Positions 1 to 8,967 of a stretch of 64,000 bases of DNA are shown in pieces. The stretch is taken from contig NZ_SMSJ01000021.1 in assembly GCF_004355005.1 (NCBI RefSeq), positions 1 through 64,000 of the forward strand. The letters run 5' to 3'. Below the pieces are notes generated by a model that saw nothing but the letters and a program-made list of their open reading frames with translations, was not told the DNA's origin and searched no databases. A program made the translations under genes and the position numbers. The DNA comes from Dankookia rubra (GTDB taxonomy: Bacteria > Pseudomonadota > Alphaproteobacteria > Acetobacterales > Acetobacteraceae). Position 1 is the first letter of the stretch. Each line of letters opens with the position of its first letter.

Positions 1-47
1 CCAGACAGCATCACCAGATGACGGCGGTTCTCATAGCGCAGGCGCAT
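1..47 (-). CDS. Possible 5' end of a gene running off the left edge
   Basis: Reading leftwards from an ATG at 45-47 gives an open frame beginning MRLRYENRRHLVML that continues to the edge. Fifteen codons are too few to name it. There is only a weak purine-rich AGG upstream. The frame uses G/C third positions like its neighbours, but it could equally be chance. Low confidence. Confidence 0.22.
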   Translation of the reverse strand, partial: MRLRYENRRHLVMLS

Positions 48-331
48 GTGCCTGCCGCATCCCAGGCACTCCCGCCGGACCGGAACCAGAACCCGCTCCC
101 GCTCCGGCCGCCGTCGAGCCGACACCCTGGCCATCTTGCGCCTCCAAGAGCCGCCAATGACGCCTCCCTCAACGCATCAGGCCAGCCAGCTTTGCCAGCC
201 TAGAAAAAAAGTGTTTCCCCCTCCATCCCCACCCTGCCCTTTTCCGAGTCTGACACTCGTCACGCGGAGGGTGCCGGACTTACAGAGAGAGAGAGGAGGG
301 TCCAAGGAGGATACATCCTCCCTGGCCTTGC
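48..331. other. Intergenic region left of dctA
   Basis: No gene is recognised here. The stretch is C/T- and GA-rich, with a short GA repeat around 286-299. A 7-bp inverted repeat GGAGGAT/ATCCTCC (306-312 and 315-321) lies just beyond the dctA stop. It could act as a weak terminator for that gene, although the two-base centre means the end of the stem must open to form a loop. Confidence 0.5.
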
Positions 332-1639
332 CTATTCGGCCGGCCTGCCCACCGGCACGACGTCGTCCAGGTCATGCGCCGCCGGCCCTCGCGCCAGTTC
401 CGACTGCAGCCGCGTCAGATCGAGTTCGCCCTCCCATTTGCTCACCGCGACGCAGGCAACGCCGTTGCCGACCAGGTTGGTGAGCGCCCGGCATTCGCTC
501 ATGAACTTGTCGATGCCGACGAGGACCGCAAGCGCCTGGATCGGGATGTCGGGGATGACCGAGAGCGTCGCCGCCAGGGTGACGAAACCCGCTCCGGTGA
601 CGCCCGAGGCGCCCTTCGAGGTCAGCATCGCGACCAGCAGGATGGTCAGCTCCTGCCCCAGGGTCAGGTGCGTGTTCGTGGCATAGGCCAGGAACATCGT
701 CGCCAGGGTCATGTAGATGTTGGTGCCGTCGAGGTTGAAGCTGTAGCCGAGCGGCACCGTCAGCCCGACCACCTGCGGCGCGCAGCCGAGCCGCTGGAGC
801 TTGCGCATGATCTGCGGCAGCACGCTCTCGGAGCTGGAGGTGCCGAGGACGATCAGCAATTCCTCGCGGATATAGGCGATGAAGCGGAGGATGCTGAAGC
901 CGCAGAAGCGCGCGATGGTGCCGAGCACGATCAGCACGAAGGCGATCGAGGTGAGGTAGAAGGTCGCCACCAGCTCGCCGAGCTTCAGCAGGGAGCCGAT
1001 GCCATAGGCGCCGATGGTGAAGGCCATGGCCCCGAAGGCGCCGACCGGCGCCGCCCGCACCACGATCTTGACGATGCCGAAGAAGATCTCGGACAGCCGG
1101 TCGACGGCGTGGGACACTGAAAGCCGCGCCTGTTCCGGCAGGGCGTTGATGGCGAAGCCGGTCAGCACCGCCAGCAGCAGCACCTGCAGCAGTTCGCCCT
1201 GCGCGAAGGCGCCGACGAAGGTATCCGGGATGATCGCCATGAAATGCGCGACCACGCTGTCCGACTGCGCCTTCTGGGTGAAGCCGCTGATCGCCTTGGC
1301 GTCGAGCTGGCTGACATCGATGTTGAAGCCGCTGCCGGTCTGGAAGACCTTGGCGACGATCAGGCCCATGGCGAGGGCGAAGGTCGAGACCACCTCGAAA
1401 TAGAGGATCGCCTTCAGCCCGACCCGGCCGACCCGGCTGGCATCCCGCACGCTGGCGATGCCGTGCACCACGGTGCAGAAGACCACCGGGGCGATGATCA
1501 TCTTGATCAGCTTGATGAAGCCGTCGCCGAGCGGCTTCATCGCCGCCCCGGTCTCCGGCCAGATCGCGCCGAGGGTCACGCCGATCGCGATGGCGATCAG
1601 TACCTGCACGTACAGCAGCGAAAGCCATCGCCTGGCCAT
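332..1639 (-). CDS. dctA: Dicarboxylate/amino acid:cation symporter (DctA type)
   Basis: A 435-residue secondary transporter of the DAACS family, expected in the inner membrane to take up C4-dicarboxylates (succinate, fumarate, malate) or acidic amino acids with cations. The sequence shows the family's hydrophobic segments from the first residues, the serine-rich re-entrant motif [11 protein letters not shown] near residue 267, and the substrate/cation motif [10 protein letters not shown] near residue 300. Length matches DctA proteins (about 420-450). The ATG start is followed at once by the amphipathic first helix. It stands alone on the minus strand, 84 bp from the DSD1-type enzyme to its right. 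No dctB/dctD sensor pair is visible. The family is sure; the exact substrate is inferred. Confidence 0.93.
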   Translation of the reverse strand: MARRWLSLLYVQVLIAIAIGVTLGAIWPETGAAMKPLGDGFIKLIKMIIAPVVFCTVVHGIASVRDASRVGRVGLKAILYFEVVSTFALAMGLIVAKVFQTGSGFNIDVSQLDAKAISGFTQKAQSDSVVAHFMAIIPDTFVGAFAQGELLQVLLLAVLTGFAINALPEQARLSVSHAVDRLSEIFFGIVKIVVRAAPVGAFGAMAFTIGAYGIGSLLKLGELVATFYLTSIAFVLIVLGTIARFCGFSILRFIAYIREELLIVLGTSSSESVLPQIMRKLQRLGCAPQVVGLTVPLGYSFNLDGTNIYMTLATMFLAYATNTHLTLGQELTILLVAMLTSKGASGVTGAGFVTLAATLSVIPDIPIQALAVLVGIDKFMSECRALTNLVGNGVACVAVSKWEGELDLTRLQSELARGPAAHDLDDVVPVGRPAE

Positions 1640-1723
1640 GGCGTTACCCCCCGATCGGGCCCGGGTGCGAGCCGTCGCGGCGCCTGGAACGTCCGGCAGC
1701 CTGCGCCCGTTGCAGACGGCTGG

Positions 1724-2830
1724 CTACCAGCCGTTTACCCGATTCCAGGTGGCGATCACCTGCTCGTCGCCTTCCACCACGTGGTAGCGGTCATGCGCCG
1801 CGGCGGTCAGGCAGGAATGGTTGGGCACCACCCGCAACCGGGCGCCGACGGGCAGCGCGGCGAAGGGCAGCGGCGCCGCGGCATGAACCTCGCCATGCTC
1901 CTGGTAGGCGCGGGCTACCATTGGCTCGCCGGGCAGCGGATGCCCGGCGGCATCCAGCACCCGGCCGAAGCCCCAGTCGCGCGGCGCGGCCTGGGTGCTC
2001 CGGTCCTTCGACAGCGCGAGCGCCCCGGCATCCAGCAGCAGCGTGTTGCGGTCGGGCCGGCGGCCGATGACGGAGGCCAGGACCGTCACCGCGATATCGT
2101 CCAGCGGATGGGTGGCGATCTGGCCCTGGAACAGGTCGCCGAACATGTAGACCCCGGCGCGGACCTCGGTCACCCCGTCCATCCGCGCCGCATGCATCGC
2201 GGTGGGGGAGGAGCCGAGCGAGACGATGGGCACGGCAAGGCCGCCCTCGCGCAGCCGCGCCGCGGCGGCGGTGATCGCCAGCCGCTCCGCCTCGGCGATC
2301 GCCGCCATCTCGGCCGGGCTGCGGCCGGCATAGCTGTGGCCGGAATGGGACAGCACGCCGGCCAGGCGCGGGCCGAGCGCCGCGGCGATTTCCGGCAGGG
2401 CGCCGCCATCCGGGGCGACGCCGCCGCGGGCCTCGCCGACATCGACCTCGACCAAGGCCTGGAGCCCGCCGGGATGCGCGGCGATGGCGCGGGCGGCCTC
2501 GACATCGTCGGTGATGACCTTCACCGCGGCGCCGGCGGCGTTGAGCGCGGCGACCGCATCGAGCTTCGCCGGGGTGATGCCGACCGCGTAGATCTGGTCG
2601 CGCCAGCCGGCCTCGGCGAAGGTGCGCGCCTCGGCCAGGGTGCTGACGGTGATCGGGCCGAAATCCGGCGCGGCCAGGCGCGCCACCTCGATGCTCTTGG
2701 CGGTCTTCATGTGCGGCCGCAGCGTGAGGCCGGGAAAGCGCGCCACGGCCGCCTGCATCAGCGCCAGGTTCCGCTTCAGCACGCCGAGGTCGAGCACCAG
2801 GCAGGGCGTCGGCAGGTCGTCGAGGGTCAT
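1724..2830 (-). CDS. DSD1-type PLP-dependent enzyme (D-threonine aldolase / D-serine dehydratase-like)
   Basis: A 368-residue fold-type III PLP enzyme (alanine racemase-like N-terminal barrel plus D-serine dehydratase-like C-terminal domain). The PLP lysine sits in the N-terminal PHMKTAK motif, and the C-terminal PNHSCLTAAAHDRYHVV contains the His-x-Cys pair that binds metal in eukaryotic-type D-serine dehydratases. Family members act on D-serine, D-threonine or D-3-hydroxyaspartate, and the sequence does not decide between them. I chose the ATG at 2830 because it overlaps the stop of the M81 gene as ATGA; an ATG five codons upstream is possible. Last gene of a leftward unit, so it is probably translationally coupled to the peptidase. 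Confidence 0.85.
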   Translation of the reverse strand: MTLDDLPTPCLVLDLGVLKRNLALMQAAVARFPGLTLRPHMKTAKSIEVARLAAPDFGPITVSTLAEARTFAEAGWRDQIYAVGITPAKLDAVAALNAAGAAVKVITDDVEAARAIAAHPGGLQALVEVDVGEARGGVAPDGGALPEIAAALGPRLAGVLSHSGHSYAGRSPAEMAAIAEAERLAITAAAARLREGGLAVPIVSLGSSPTAMHAARMDGVTEVRAGVYMFGDLFQGQIATHPLDDIAVTVLASVIGRRPDRNTLLLDAGALALSKDRSTQAAPRDWGFGRVLDAAGHPLPGEPMVARAYQEHGEVHAAAPLPFAALPVGARLRVVPNHSCLTAAAHDRYHVVEGDEQVIATWNRVNGW

Positions 2831-4356
2831 CGCGCGGGGCTCCAATGCGCGTCCGGGTCGATCGGCAGGACCGGGCGCGGCAGCTTCGTCCAGGCGAAGC
2901 GGGTGAGGATGGGGGAGGTCAGGCCGGGCGCATCGACCTCAACGATGCGGTCGGGGGTGAAGAACTCGTCGAAGCCGCCGCGGAAATGCCCGCGCGACTT
3001 CACCACCACGCAGCGCGCGGCGCCGATGTCGAGCCCGAGATGCTCGAGGAAGGCGGGGTCGGCGCATTGCGTGCGGATCGAGATGACCACCACCGTGATG
3101 CCGCCGAGCCGCAGCGCCGCCGTCGCGCCGAGCGTCATCGCCGTGCCGGCGAAGATGCCGCGGCGACCGGTGACGCGGCCGTCGGACAGCGCGACCACCT
3201 CGGCCTCGGCCTCCAGGGGGCGGCTGAATTCGTCCTCCGCCGTCAGCGTGCCCTGCGGCCGGTTGAAGCGGGCGGTGAAGCGGGCGCCGACGCCGAGGCG
3301 GTGCGCCTCCCCGGCCAGCATCGGGTCGTGGATCACGCCCATCAGGCAGCCCTCGACCCCGGCGGCGAGGAAGCTCGCCAGGATGTGCATCGTATTGCCG
3401 CGCCCGCCGCCGCCGGGATTGTCGGCGACATCGGCGAAGGCCAGGGGCACCGGGCTGTCCTTGGCCCGCCGCGTGGCGACCCGCAGCGGGGTCAGTTCCG
3501 CGACGAAGCGGTCGCGCCGCGCCCAGGCGGCACGGGCCAGCCGCTCGGCCATGCTGTCGGCGGATTCCTGGTCCGCGGCGGTGACCACCACCGCCATGCC
3601 GTTGAACGGCGTGTCGCCATAGGCGAAGCCGCCCATGACCGAGACGTTCCAGATCGCCGGGTCCAATGCGGCCAGCTCCTGGCCGAGGTCGATCACCTCG
3701 GCATAGGGGCCGGCGGCGGTGAGCATAGAGACGGTCGGGGCGACGATCGGCAGGCGGACCAGCGCGCGATGCGCCTTCTCCCCGGCCAGCAGGCGGCGCA
3801 GCAGTTGCGCGCTCTCGGCGCCGCGCTCCCGCATGTCAAGATGCGGGTTGGTGCGGTAGCCGACAAAGGCGTCGCAGTCGCGCACCATGGCGTCCGAGAC
3901 ATTGGCGTGCAGGTCGTAGCTGCAGACGAAGGGGATGTCGCCCAGCACCTCCCGCACCAGCGCCTGCAGCGCGCCTTCCGGGTCATCCAGCGCGGTGGCC
4001 AGCCCGGCGCCGTGCAGGACGGCATAGGCGCCTTCCACCTCGCCCCGCAGCGCCTCGAGGCCTGCGCGCCAGGTTGCCATCATGCGGTCGAATACCGGCT
4101 GCTCCACCGGGCCGTTCGGCTCGGCCATGGCCAGCAGGATCGGCCGCGGCTGCCAGGGGCCGGCGGCGTCCATCCCGGCGACGAAGCCCGGCATCTCGCC
4201 CAGCGCCTTCGGCGCCGGCCCGCGGGCGTCGGCCACGATCGCCTCGCCCGCCAGCCAGCAGCGGGTGTCGAAATCCCGCTGCGTCGCCGGCGGGGCGAAG
4301 CGGTTGCACTCGATCGAGAAGCCGAGCAGCGCGATGCGCGGTCCGCTGGCAGTCAT
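2827..4356 (-). CDS. M81 family metallopeptidase (MlrC-like)
   Basis: A 509-residue M81/MlrC-family protein. MlrC completes degradation of linearised microcystin in sphingomonads, but most homologues are generic amidohydrolase-type enzymes of unknown substrate. The N-terminal IALLGFSIECNRFAP, the central DLHANVSDAMV and NPHLDMRERG motifs (likely zinc ligands), and the C-terminal VADNPGGGGRGNTMHIL typical of the family are all present. The ATG overlaps the DUF6653 stop by four bases (ATGA) and its own stop overlaps the next start, so three genes are read as one coupled unit. Substrate unknown; context with PLP enzymes suggests an amino-acid-derived amide. Probably cytoplasmic, as no signal peptide is seen. 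Confidence 0.88.
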   Translation of the reverse strand: MTASGPRIALLGFSIECNRFAPPATQRDFDTRCWLAGEAIVADARGPAPKALGEMPGFVAGMDAAGPWQPRPILLAMAEPNGPVEQPVFDRMMATWRAGLEALRGEVEGAYAVLHGAGLATALDDPEGALQALVREVLGDIPFVCSYDLHANVSDAMVRDCDAFVGYRTNPHLDMRERGAESAQLLRRLLAGEKAHRALVRLPIVAPTVSMLTAAGPYAEVIDLGQELAALDPAIWNVSVMGGFAYGDTPFNGMAVVVTAADQESADSMAERLARAAWARRDRFVAELTPLRVATRRAKDSPVPLAFADVADNPGGGGRGNTMHILASFLAAGVEGCLMGVIHDPMLAGEAHRLGVGARFTARFNRPQGTLTAEDEFSRPLEAEAEVVALSDGRVTGRRGIFAGTAMTLGATAALRLGGITVVVISIRTQCADPAFLEHLGLDIGAARCVVVKSRGHFRGGFDEFFTPDRIVEVDAPGLTSPILTRFAWTKLPRPVLPIDPDAHWSPAR

Positions 4357-4838
4357 CGCCCTTCCCCATCCATGTCCTGATGCAGCCATACCATCCGGTC
4401 GAGGAACCACAATTTCCCCATATAGGCCACCACCAGGCCCAGCAGGCTGGGCCACGGTTCCAGCATGGCGACGCCATAGGCAAGGCAGATCCCGCCGAGC
4501 CCCGACAGCGCGGCCAGCCAGTGCGGCAGCCGTCGGTGCCGCGCCGGCACCGGCACGTGGTCCCGGTTCACCCAGAGCCGCTCGCCAAGCACGCTGCGGC
4601 TGATCCAGGCATCGAGTCGGCAGGGCGGCGGAAACAACCGCGGGTTCAGCCAGAGGAAGCCCAGCAGCAACACCAGCGGCAGCAGCGCCCACCAGCCGAT
4701 CCAGGCGCGGCTCCAGCCCGCCAGCGCCAGCAGCGGCAGCACCGCCATGCGGGTCCAGCCGCTCCAGGGATTGGCATGGCGGACCCAGCCGGCATCGTCC
4801 AGGCGGAAGGCCCGGGCGAGGCGCGCCTCCCAGGCCAT
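4353..4838 (-). CDS. DUF6653-type membrane protein
   Basis: A 161-residue protein with three or four hydrophobic segments (two near residues 32-62, two in the last third) and several Trp-rich patches, ending MVWLHQDM. It resembles the small DUF6653 membrane family, whose role is unknown. It lies three bases beyond the stop of the lyase gene and overlaps the peptidase start, so it is part of the operon and might form or assist a membrane step. The fit to the domain is from memory of the family pattern, not a search. Confidence 0.7.
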   Translation of the reverse strand: MAWEARLARAFRLDDAGWVRHANPWSGWTRMAVLPLLALAGWSRAWIGWWALLPLVLLLGFLWLNPRLFPPPCRLDAWISRSVLGERLWVNRDHVPVPARHRRLPHWLAALSGLGGICLAYGVAMLEPWPSLLGLVVAYMGKLWFLDRMVWLHQDMDGEGR

Positions 4839-4841
4839 CGC

Positions 4842-5966
4842 CTACAACGCGACGCCCAACAGCTCGGCGACCCGCTGGGTCGATTTCAGCCCGGTGCCGG
4901 TCAGCACCACCACCGTCGTCTCGCCGGCATTGATCGTGCCGGCAGCCAGCAGTTTCGCAAACGCCGCAGCGGCCTGGGCGCAGGTCGGCTCGACATAGAC
5001 ACCGCTCCGCGCCAGGTCGAGGCAGGCCTGGCCGATCTCGGCCTCGGACAGCATCACCGCGCCGCCCTGGCTCAGCCGCAGCACGCCGATGCACTCGCGC
5101 GAGCGGATGGGCTGGGCGATGGCCGTGCCCTCGGCGATGGTCGGCTGCGGCGCGACGGCGTCGAGGTCGAGGAACTCGCGGGCGATCGGCGCGCAATTCG
5201 CCGGCTGCGCGGCAAAGATGCGGGGAATCCGGTCGATCTGCCCGGCCCGCAGCAGCTCGGAGAAGCCAATGCCGCAGCCCAGCACGTTCGACCCGGCGCC
5301 GCAGGGAACGATGACGTTGTCCGGGGCGCGGAAGCCGAGATCCTCCCACAGTTCGTAGGCCAGGGTCTTGGTGCCCTGGAGGAAGAAGGGGTGCCAGTTG
5401 TGGCTGGCGTAGAAGATCTTCGCCGCCTCCCGCATTGCCGCGTCGGCGCAATCCTGCCGGCTGCCCGGGACCAGCTCGATCTCGGCGCCCGAGGCGCGGC
5501 TCTGCACCGTCTTCGCCGGGCTGGTGCTGGCCGGCACCATGATCTTCGCCCGCATGCCCCCGGCCGCGGCATAGGCGGCGATCGCCGCGCCGCCATTGCC
5601 GGAGCTGTCCTCCAGCACCGCCCGGATGCCCTGGGCCCGCAGCAGCGACAGCATGACGGAGGCGCCGCGGTCCTTGAAGCTGCCGGTCGGCATGAACCAC
5701 TCGCATTTCAGCAGCGCCGTCGCGCCGCCGAGCTGGCGGGGCACCAGCGGCGTGCAGCCCTCCCCCATGCTGATCGGCGCGCCGTCGAGGGGCGGCAGTG
5801 CCGCCCGGTAGCGCCACAGGCTGCGGGTGCCGCGGTCGATACCTTCCGGGGTCAGCCCTGGCAGGTCGGTCAGCAGCAGCGGTTCCTGCGCGTCGCCGCA
5901 CCAGCGGGGGGTCTCGAGCGGCCAGATCCGGCCGGTGCGGGGGTCGAGGTAAGCCAGGGTATCCAT
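4842..5966 (-). CDS. Threonine synthase-like PLP-dependent lyase
   Basis: A 374-residue fold-type II PLP enzyme. The PLP lysine is in PTGSFKDRGAS and the Asn-containing loop is SSGNGGAAIAAYAAAGG. A glycine-rich phosphate-binding region (PCGAGSNVLGCGIG) and a C-terminal VVVLTGTGLKS complete the fold. It is shorter at the N terminus than housekeeping ThrC and lies in a catabolic-looking group, so a role as a dehydratase or beta/gamma-lyase is as likely as threonine synthesis. First gene of the leftward unit. The ATG at 5966 faces the M20 gene across a 45-bp gap that must hold both promoters or very short leaders. Confidence 0.82.
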   Translation of the reverse strand: MDTLAYLDPRTGRIWPLETPRWCGDAQEPLLLTDLPGLTPEGIDRGTRSLWRYRAALPPLDGAPISMGEGCTPLVPRQLGGATALLKCEWFMPTGSFKDRGASVMLSLLRAQGIRAVLEDSSGNGGAAIAAYAAAGGMRAKIMVPASTSPAKTVQSRASGAEIELVPGSRQDCADAAMREAAKIFYASHNWHPFFLQGTKTLAYELWEDLGFRAPDNVIVPCGAGSNVLGCGIGFSELLRAGQIDRIPRIFAAQPANCAPIAREFLDLDAVAPQPTIAEGTAIAQPIRSRECIGVLRLSQGGAVMLSEAEIGQACLDLARSGVYVEPTCAQAAAAFAKLLAAGTINAGETTVVVLTGTGLKSTQRVAELLGVAL

Positions 5967-6011
5967 GCCGCGGAGACTTGCCCTTTCGCCGCGCCGCGGC
6001 AAGCTGCCGCC

Positions 6012-7109
6012 ATGCAAGACTCCCTCGCCCGCCTGGCCACCGAGCTCGTCGCCCTCGACAGCCGCTCCGCCGTCTCTAACCTCGCCGTCGCCGGCCATAT
6101 CGAGCATGAGCTGCGCGGCTTCGAGGTGGAGCGTCTGGACTACCGCGACGCTGCCGGGGTGGAGAAGCGGGCGCTGGTGGCGCATCGCGGGCCGAAGGGC
6201 GGCTTTGCCCTGTCCGGCCACATGGACACCGTTCCGGAGACCGGCTGGCAGCAGGACCCCTGGTCGCCGCGGATCGACCATGCCGGCATCCTGCACGGGC
6301 TCGGCAGCGTCGACATGAAGGGGGCGGTCGCCGCCTGCATCCTGGCGGCGAAGTCGGTCCCGGCGCATGTCCCGGCGACCCTGCTGATCACCACGGACGA
6401 GGAGACCACCAAGGCCGGCGCCCGGGCCGTCGCGGCCAGCGCCCTCGCCCGCTCGCTCGGCCTCAGGGGCATCGTGGTGGCGGAGCCGACCGGGCTGGTG
6501 CCGGTGCGCGGGCACCGGTCGTCCAGCAACATCGTCGCCACCGCCAGCGGGGTGCAGGCGCATTCCTCGACCGGCCAGGGGACCAACGCGAACTGGGCGC
6601 TGATCCCCTTCCTGGCGGAGATGCGGGAGATCCAGCAGCGGCTGCGGCAGGACCCGGCGCTGCAGGACCCCGCCTACGACCCGCCCTTCTGCGACTTCAA
6701 CCTGGTGGTGGACAATCACGGCACCGCGGTGAACGTCACCGTCGCCCGCGCCACCGCCCGCATCAAGTTCCGCGCCAGCCGCAGCCTCGATACCGCGCCC
6801 ATCCTGGATGCGGTGCGGGCCGCTGCGGGGCGCGCCGGCATCGCGCTCGACATCGCCCGGGAAGGCCGGCCGCCCGAACTGGCGACCGACCACCCGCTGA
6901 TCCGCCTCGCCGCCGACCTCACGGGACAGGCGCCGCGCACCGCGCCCTACGGCACGGATGCATCGGAACTGCAGGAGCTGGCGCCCTGCGTCATCCTCGG
7001 TCCCGGGACGATCGAGACGGCGCATACCCCGCACGAATGCGTGGCCATCGCCGACCTGGCTGCCGCCGTGCCGGTTTTTGCCCGAATCCTCAGCGCAGGA
7101 TCCGCATGA
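6012..7109 (+). CDS. M20 family metallopeptidase (ArgE/DapE/carboxypeptidase G2-like)
   Basis: A 365-residue zinc amidohydrolase of the M20 family. The first metal motif SGHMDTVP is at residues 69-75, the bridging aspartate is in SVDMKG (about 101), and the catalytic Glu pair is in TTDEETT (about 130). The central dimerisation insert (ATASGVQAHSSTGQGT) and the terminal His region (ETAHTPHECV) are complete. Such enzymes remove an acyl or aminoacyl group from an amino acid. It is divergent from the lyase/DUF6653/M81/DSD1 unit with only 45 bp between starts, which suggests shared control and perhaps a shared substrate pathway. No signal peptide, so cytoplasmic. Confidence 0.87.
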   Translation: MQDSLARLATELVALDSRSAVSNLAVAGHIEHELRGFEVERLDYRDAAGVEKRALVAHRGPKGGFALSGHMDTVPETGWQQDPWSPRIDHAGILHGLGSVDMKGAVAACILAAKSVPAHVPATLLITTDEETTKAGARAVAASALARSLGLRGIVVAEPTGLVPVRGHRSSSNIVATASGVQAHSSTGQGTNANWALIPFLAEMREIQQRLRQDPALQDPAYDPPFCDFNLVVDNHGTAVNVTVARATARIKFRASRSLDTAPILDAVRAAAGRAGIALDIAREGRPPELATDHPLIRLAADLTGQAPRTAPYGTDASELQELAPCVILGPGTIETAHTPHECVAIADLAAAVPVFARILSAGSA

Positions 7110-7222
7110 CGGCGAGGCCGCCGCAAGGTCTCGACGTGTAACGAGGGCTGCGGGATGGCCCGCGCGAGCCCATATCGGCACCAGCATCGCGCCCGGCACC
7201 CGCCGGGCAGGAAGACAGGACC

Positions 7223-7828
7223 ATGAGAACCCCACGCGCCGCACTCGCCCTGCTCGCCCCGCTGTCCCTTGCCGCCTGCGCGGTGGCGCCGCCGACCGGG
7301 CCGAGCGTCCTCGCCCTGCCCGCCAAGGGCAAGGACCTGCAGGCTTTCCAGGCGGAGGACTACAACTGCCGCAACTACGCCCAGGCGCAGATCGGCGGCA
7401 ACACGCCCGCCAATGCGGCGACGCAGTCAGCGGTCGGCAGCGCCGCCCTCGGTACCGCGCTGGGCGCCGGGGCCGGCGCCCTGCTGGGCGCGGCCGGCGG
7501 GGCGGCGGGTGCGGGTGCGGCGATCGGCGCCGGCACGGGCCTGCTGGCCGGGTCGGCAATCGGCGCCGGCAATGCCCAGGTCACCGGATCCAGCCTGCAG
7601 CAGCGCTACGACATCGCCTATACTCAGTGCATCGCCAGCACCGGCAACAGCGTGCAGGCGGCGCCCGCGCCGGCCGTGGTCGGCTATCCGGCGCCGGCCT
7701 ATGCCTACCCGGCGCCCTATGCCTATCCCTACCCTTACTCCTATCCCTACCCGTATTACGGGCCGAGCGTCTCGCTCGGCTTCTACCGCGGCTGGGGCGG
7801 CTATGGCTGGCACGGGCGGCGCTGGTAG
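7223..7828 (+). CDS. Glycine-zipper lipoprotein with Tyr/Pro-rich tail
   Basis: A 201-residue lipoprotein. A signal peptide ends in the lipobox LAAC (Cys about residue 19). A Gly/Ala-rich zipper follows (GAGAGALLGAAGGAAG and similar, about residues 75-115), as in YMGG-type envelope proteins that insert in or pack against membranes. The C-terminal third is built of PYAYPYPYSYPYPYYG repeats and ends in HGRRW. Two Cys flank the zipper (DYNCRNYAQ and YTQCIAS) and may form a disulfide. It stands alone, convergent with the next gene. The role is unknown beyond envelope location. Confidence 0.8.
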   Translation: MRTPRAALALLAPLSLAACAVAPPTGPSVLALPAKGKDLQAFQAEDYNCRNYAQAQIGGNTPANAATQSAVGSAALGTALGAGAGALLGAAGGAAGAGAAIGAGTGLLAGSAIGAGNAQVTGSSLQQRYDIAYTQCIASTGNSVQAAPAPAVVGYPAPAYAYPAPYAYPYPYSYPYPYYGPSVSLGFYRGWGGYGWHGRRW

Positions 7829-7837
7829 TCGCCGCGA

Positions 7838-8830
7838 CTATTCCAGCTTGAGGTCGAGCTCCTTCACCTTCCGCGCCCAATAGGCGCTCTCCTGCACCAC
7901 CGCGGCGGCGAAGGCAGCGCGCGGGCGGTCGGGCGCCGGCTCCAGCCCGTCATGCGCCAGGCGCTCGAGGTAGCGCGGCGACGCGGCAGCCTTGCGCGCC
8001 GCGGCCTCCAGCGCATCCATCTGCGCCGCCGGCACGCCGGCCGGGGCGAAGACGCCGTGCCAGCCGGTGATGACGGCGCCCGGCAGGCCGGCCTCGGTCA
8101 GGGTCGGGATCTCCGGCAAGGCCGGGATGCGCGCCTCCCCGGTCACCGCGATGGCGCGCAGCTTGCCTTCCCGCACCAGCGCGAGCGCCGGCGGCGGCGA
8201 GGAGAAGTTCATCGTCACCCGCCCGGCCACCACGTCCAGCAGCGCAGGCGCCGTGCCGCGATAGGGCACGTGCTCCATCTCCACGCCCGCGGCTTCCGAG
8301 AACAGCACTCCGGCCAGGTGGTTGGCATTGCCGACGCCGCCCGAGGAATAGGTCAGCTCGCCCTTGGGGCGCGACTTCACATAGGCGATCAGCTCGGCGA
8401 GGGTCCGCGCCGGCACGTCCGGGTGCACCACCAGCAGGTACTGGTAGGTGGAGACCTGCGCCACCGGCTGCAGCGCGGTCGCTAGGTCCAGCTTGTCGCC
8501 CTTCTGCAGATGCGGGTTGACGACGATGTTGGTGGAGACGGCAAACAGCAGCGTCGTCGCATCCGGGCGCGACCGTGCCACGCCGGTCGCGCCCACGTGG
8601 CCCGCCGCGCCGCCGCGGTTGTCCACCACCACGACCTGCCCCAGCGCCTCGGCGAAGCCGATGGCGAATTCCCGGCCGACGATGTCGGTGCCGCCCCCGG
8701 CGGCATAGGGCACCACCAGGGTGATGGGCCGCGCCGGCTGGGCCAGGGCGCCCGGCGGCGCCCGGCCGATGAGCGCCGCAGCGCCGAGGCCCGCGAGGGC
8801 AGTGCGGCGGGGAAGCCGGGTGCATGGCAT
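7838..8830 (-). CDS. Bug/TctC-family solute-binding protein
   Basis: A 330-residue periplasmic tripartite tricarboxylate receptor (Bug family). It starts with a Tat-like RRTALAGLG signal and an AQ cleavage region near residue 30. The family signatures are ITLVVPYAAGGGTDIVGREF, VDNRGGAAGHVGA and VEMEHVPYRGTAPALLD. It binds a small carboxylate outside the inner membrane for a TctAB-type permease, but no tctA/tctB gene is adjacent. Its stop faces that of the glycine-zipper gene nine bases away. Ligand cannot be told from sequence. Confidence 0.9.
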   Translation of the reverse strand: MPCTRLPRRTALAGLGAAALIGRAPPGALAQPARPITLVVPYAAGGGTDIVGREFAIGFAEALGQVVVVDNRGGAAGHVGATGVARSRPDATTLLFAVSTNIVVNPHLQKGDKLDLATALQPVAQVSTYQYLLVVHPDVPARTLAELIAYVKSRPKGELTYSSGGVGNANHLAGVLFSEAAGVEMEHVPYRGTAPALLDVVAGRVTMNFSSPPPALALVREGKLRAIAVTGEARIPALPEIPTLTEAGLPGAVITGWHGVFAPAGVPAAQMDALEAAARKAAASPRYLERLAHDGLEPAPDRPRAAFAAAVVQESAYWARKVKELDLKLE

Positions 8831-8967
8831 GCCGTTGGGTCCTTCTGGTCAGCGCGGTTGCCGTTACAAGCTGCCAACGGGCCACGACGAGGCCGGTTCG
8901 CCGGCCGGCCCGGGCCGGCGCCGCATCGGCGGCCCCCCCCAGGTGCCTGTTCCCGAGGACAGGCCGG

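Noticed and set aside
1244-3622. A 792-codon plus-strand open frame
   Set aside because: Antisense to dctA, the DSD1 enzyme and the M81 gene; no recognisable family.
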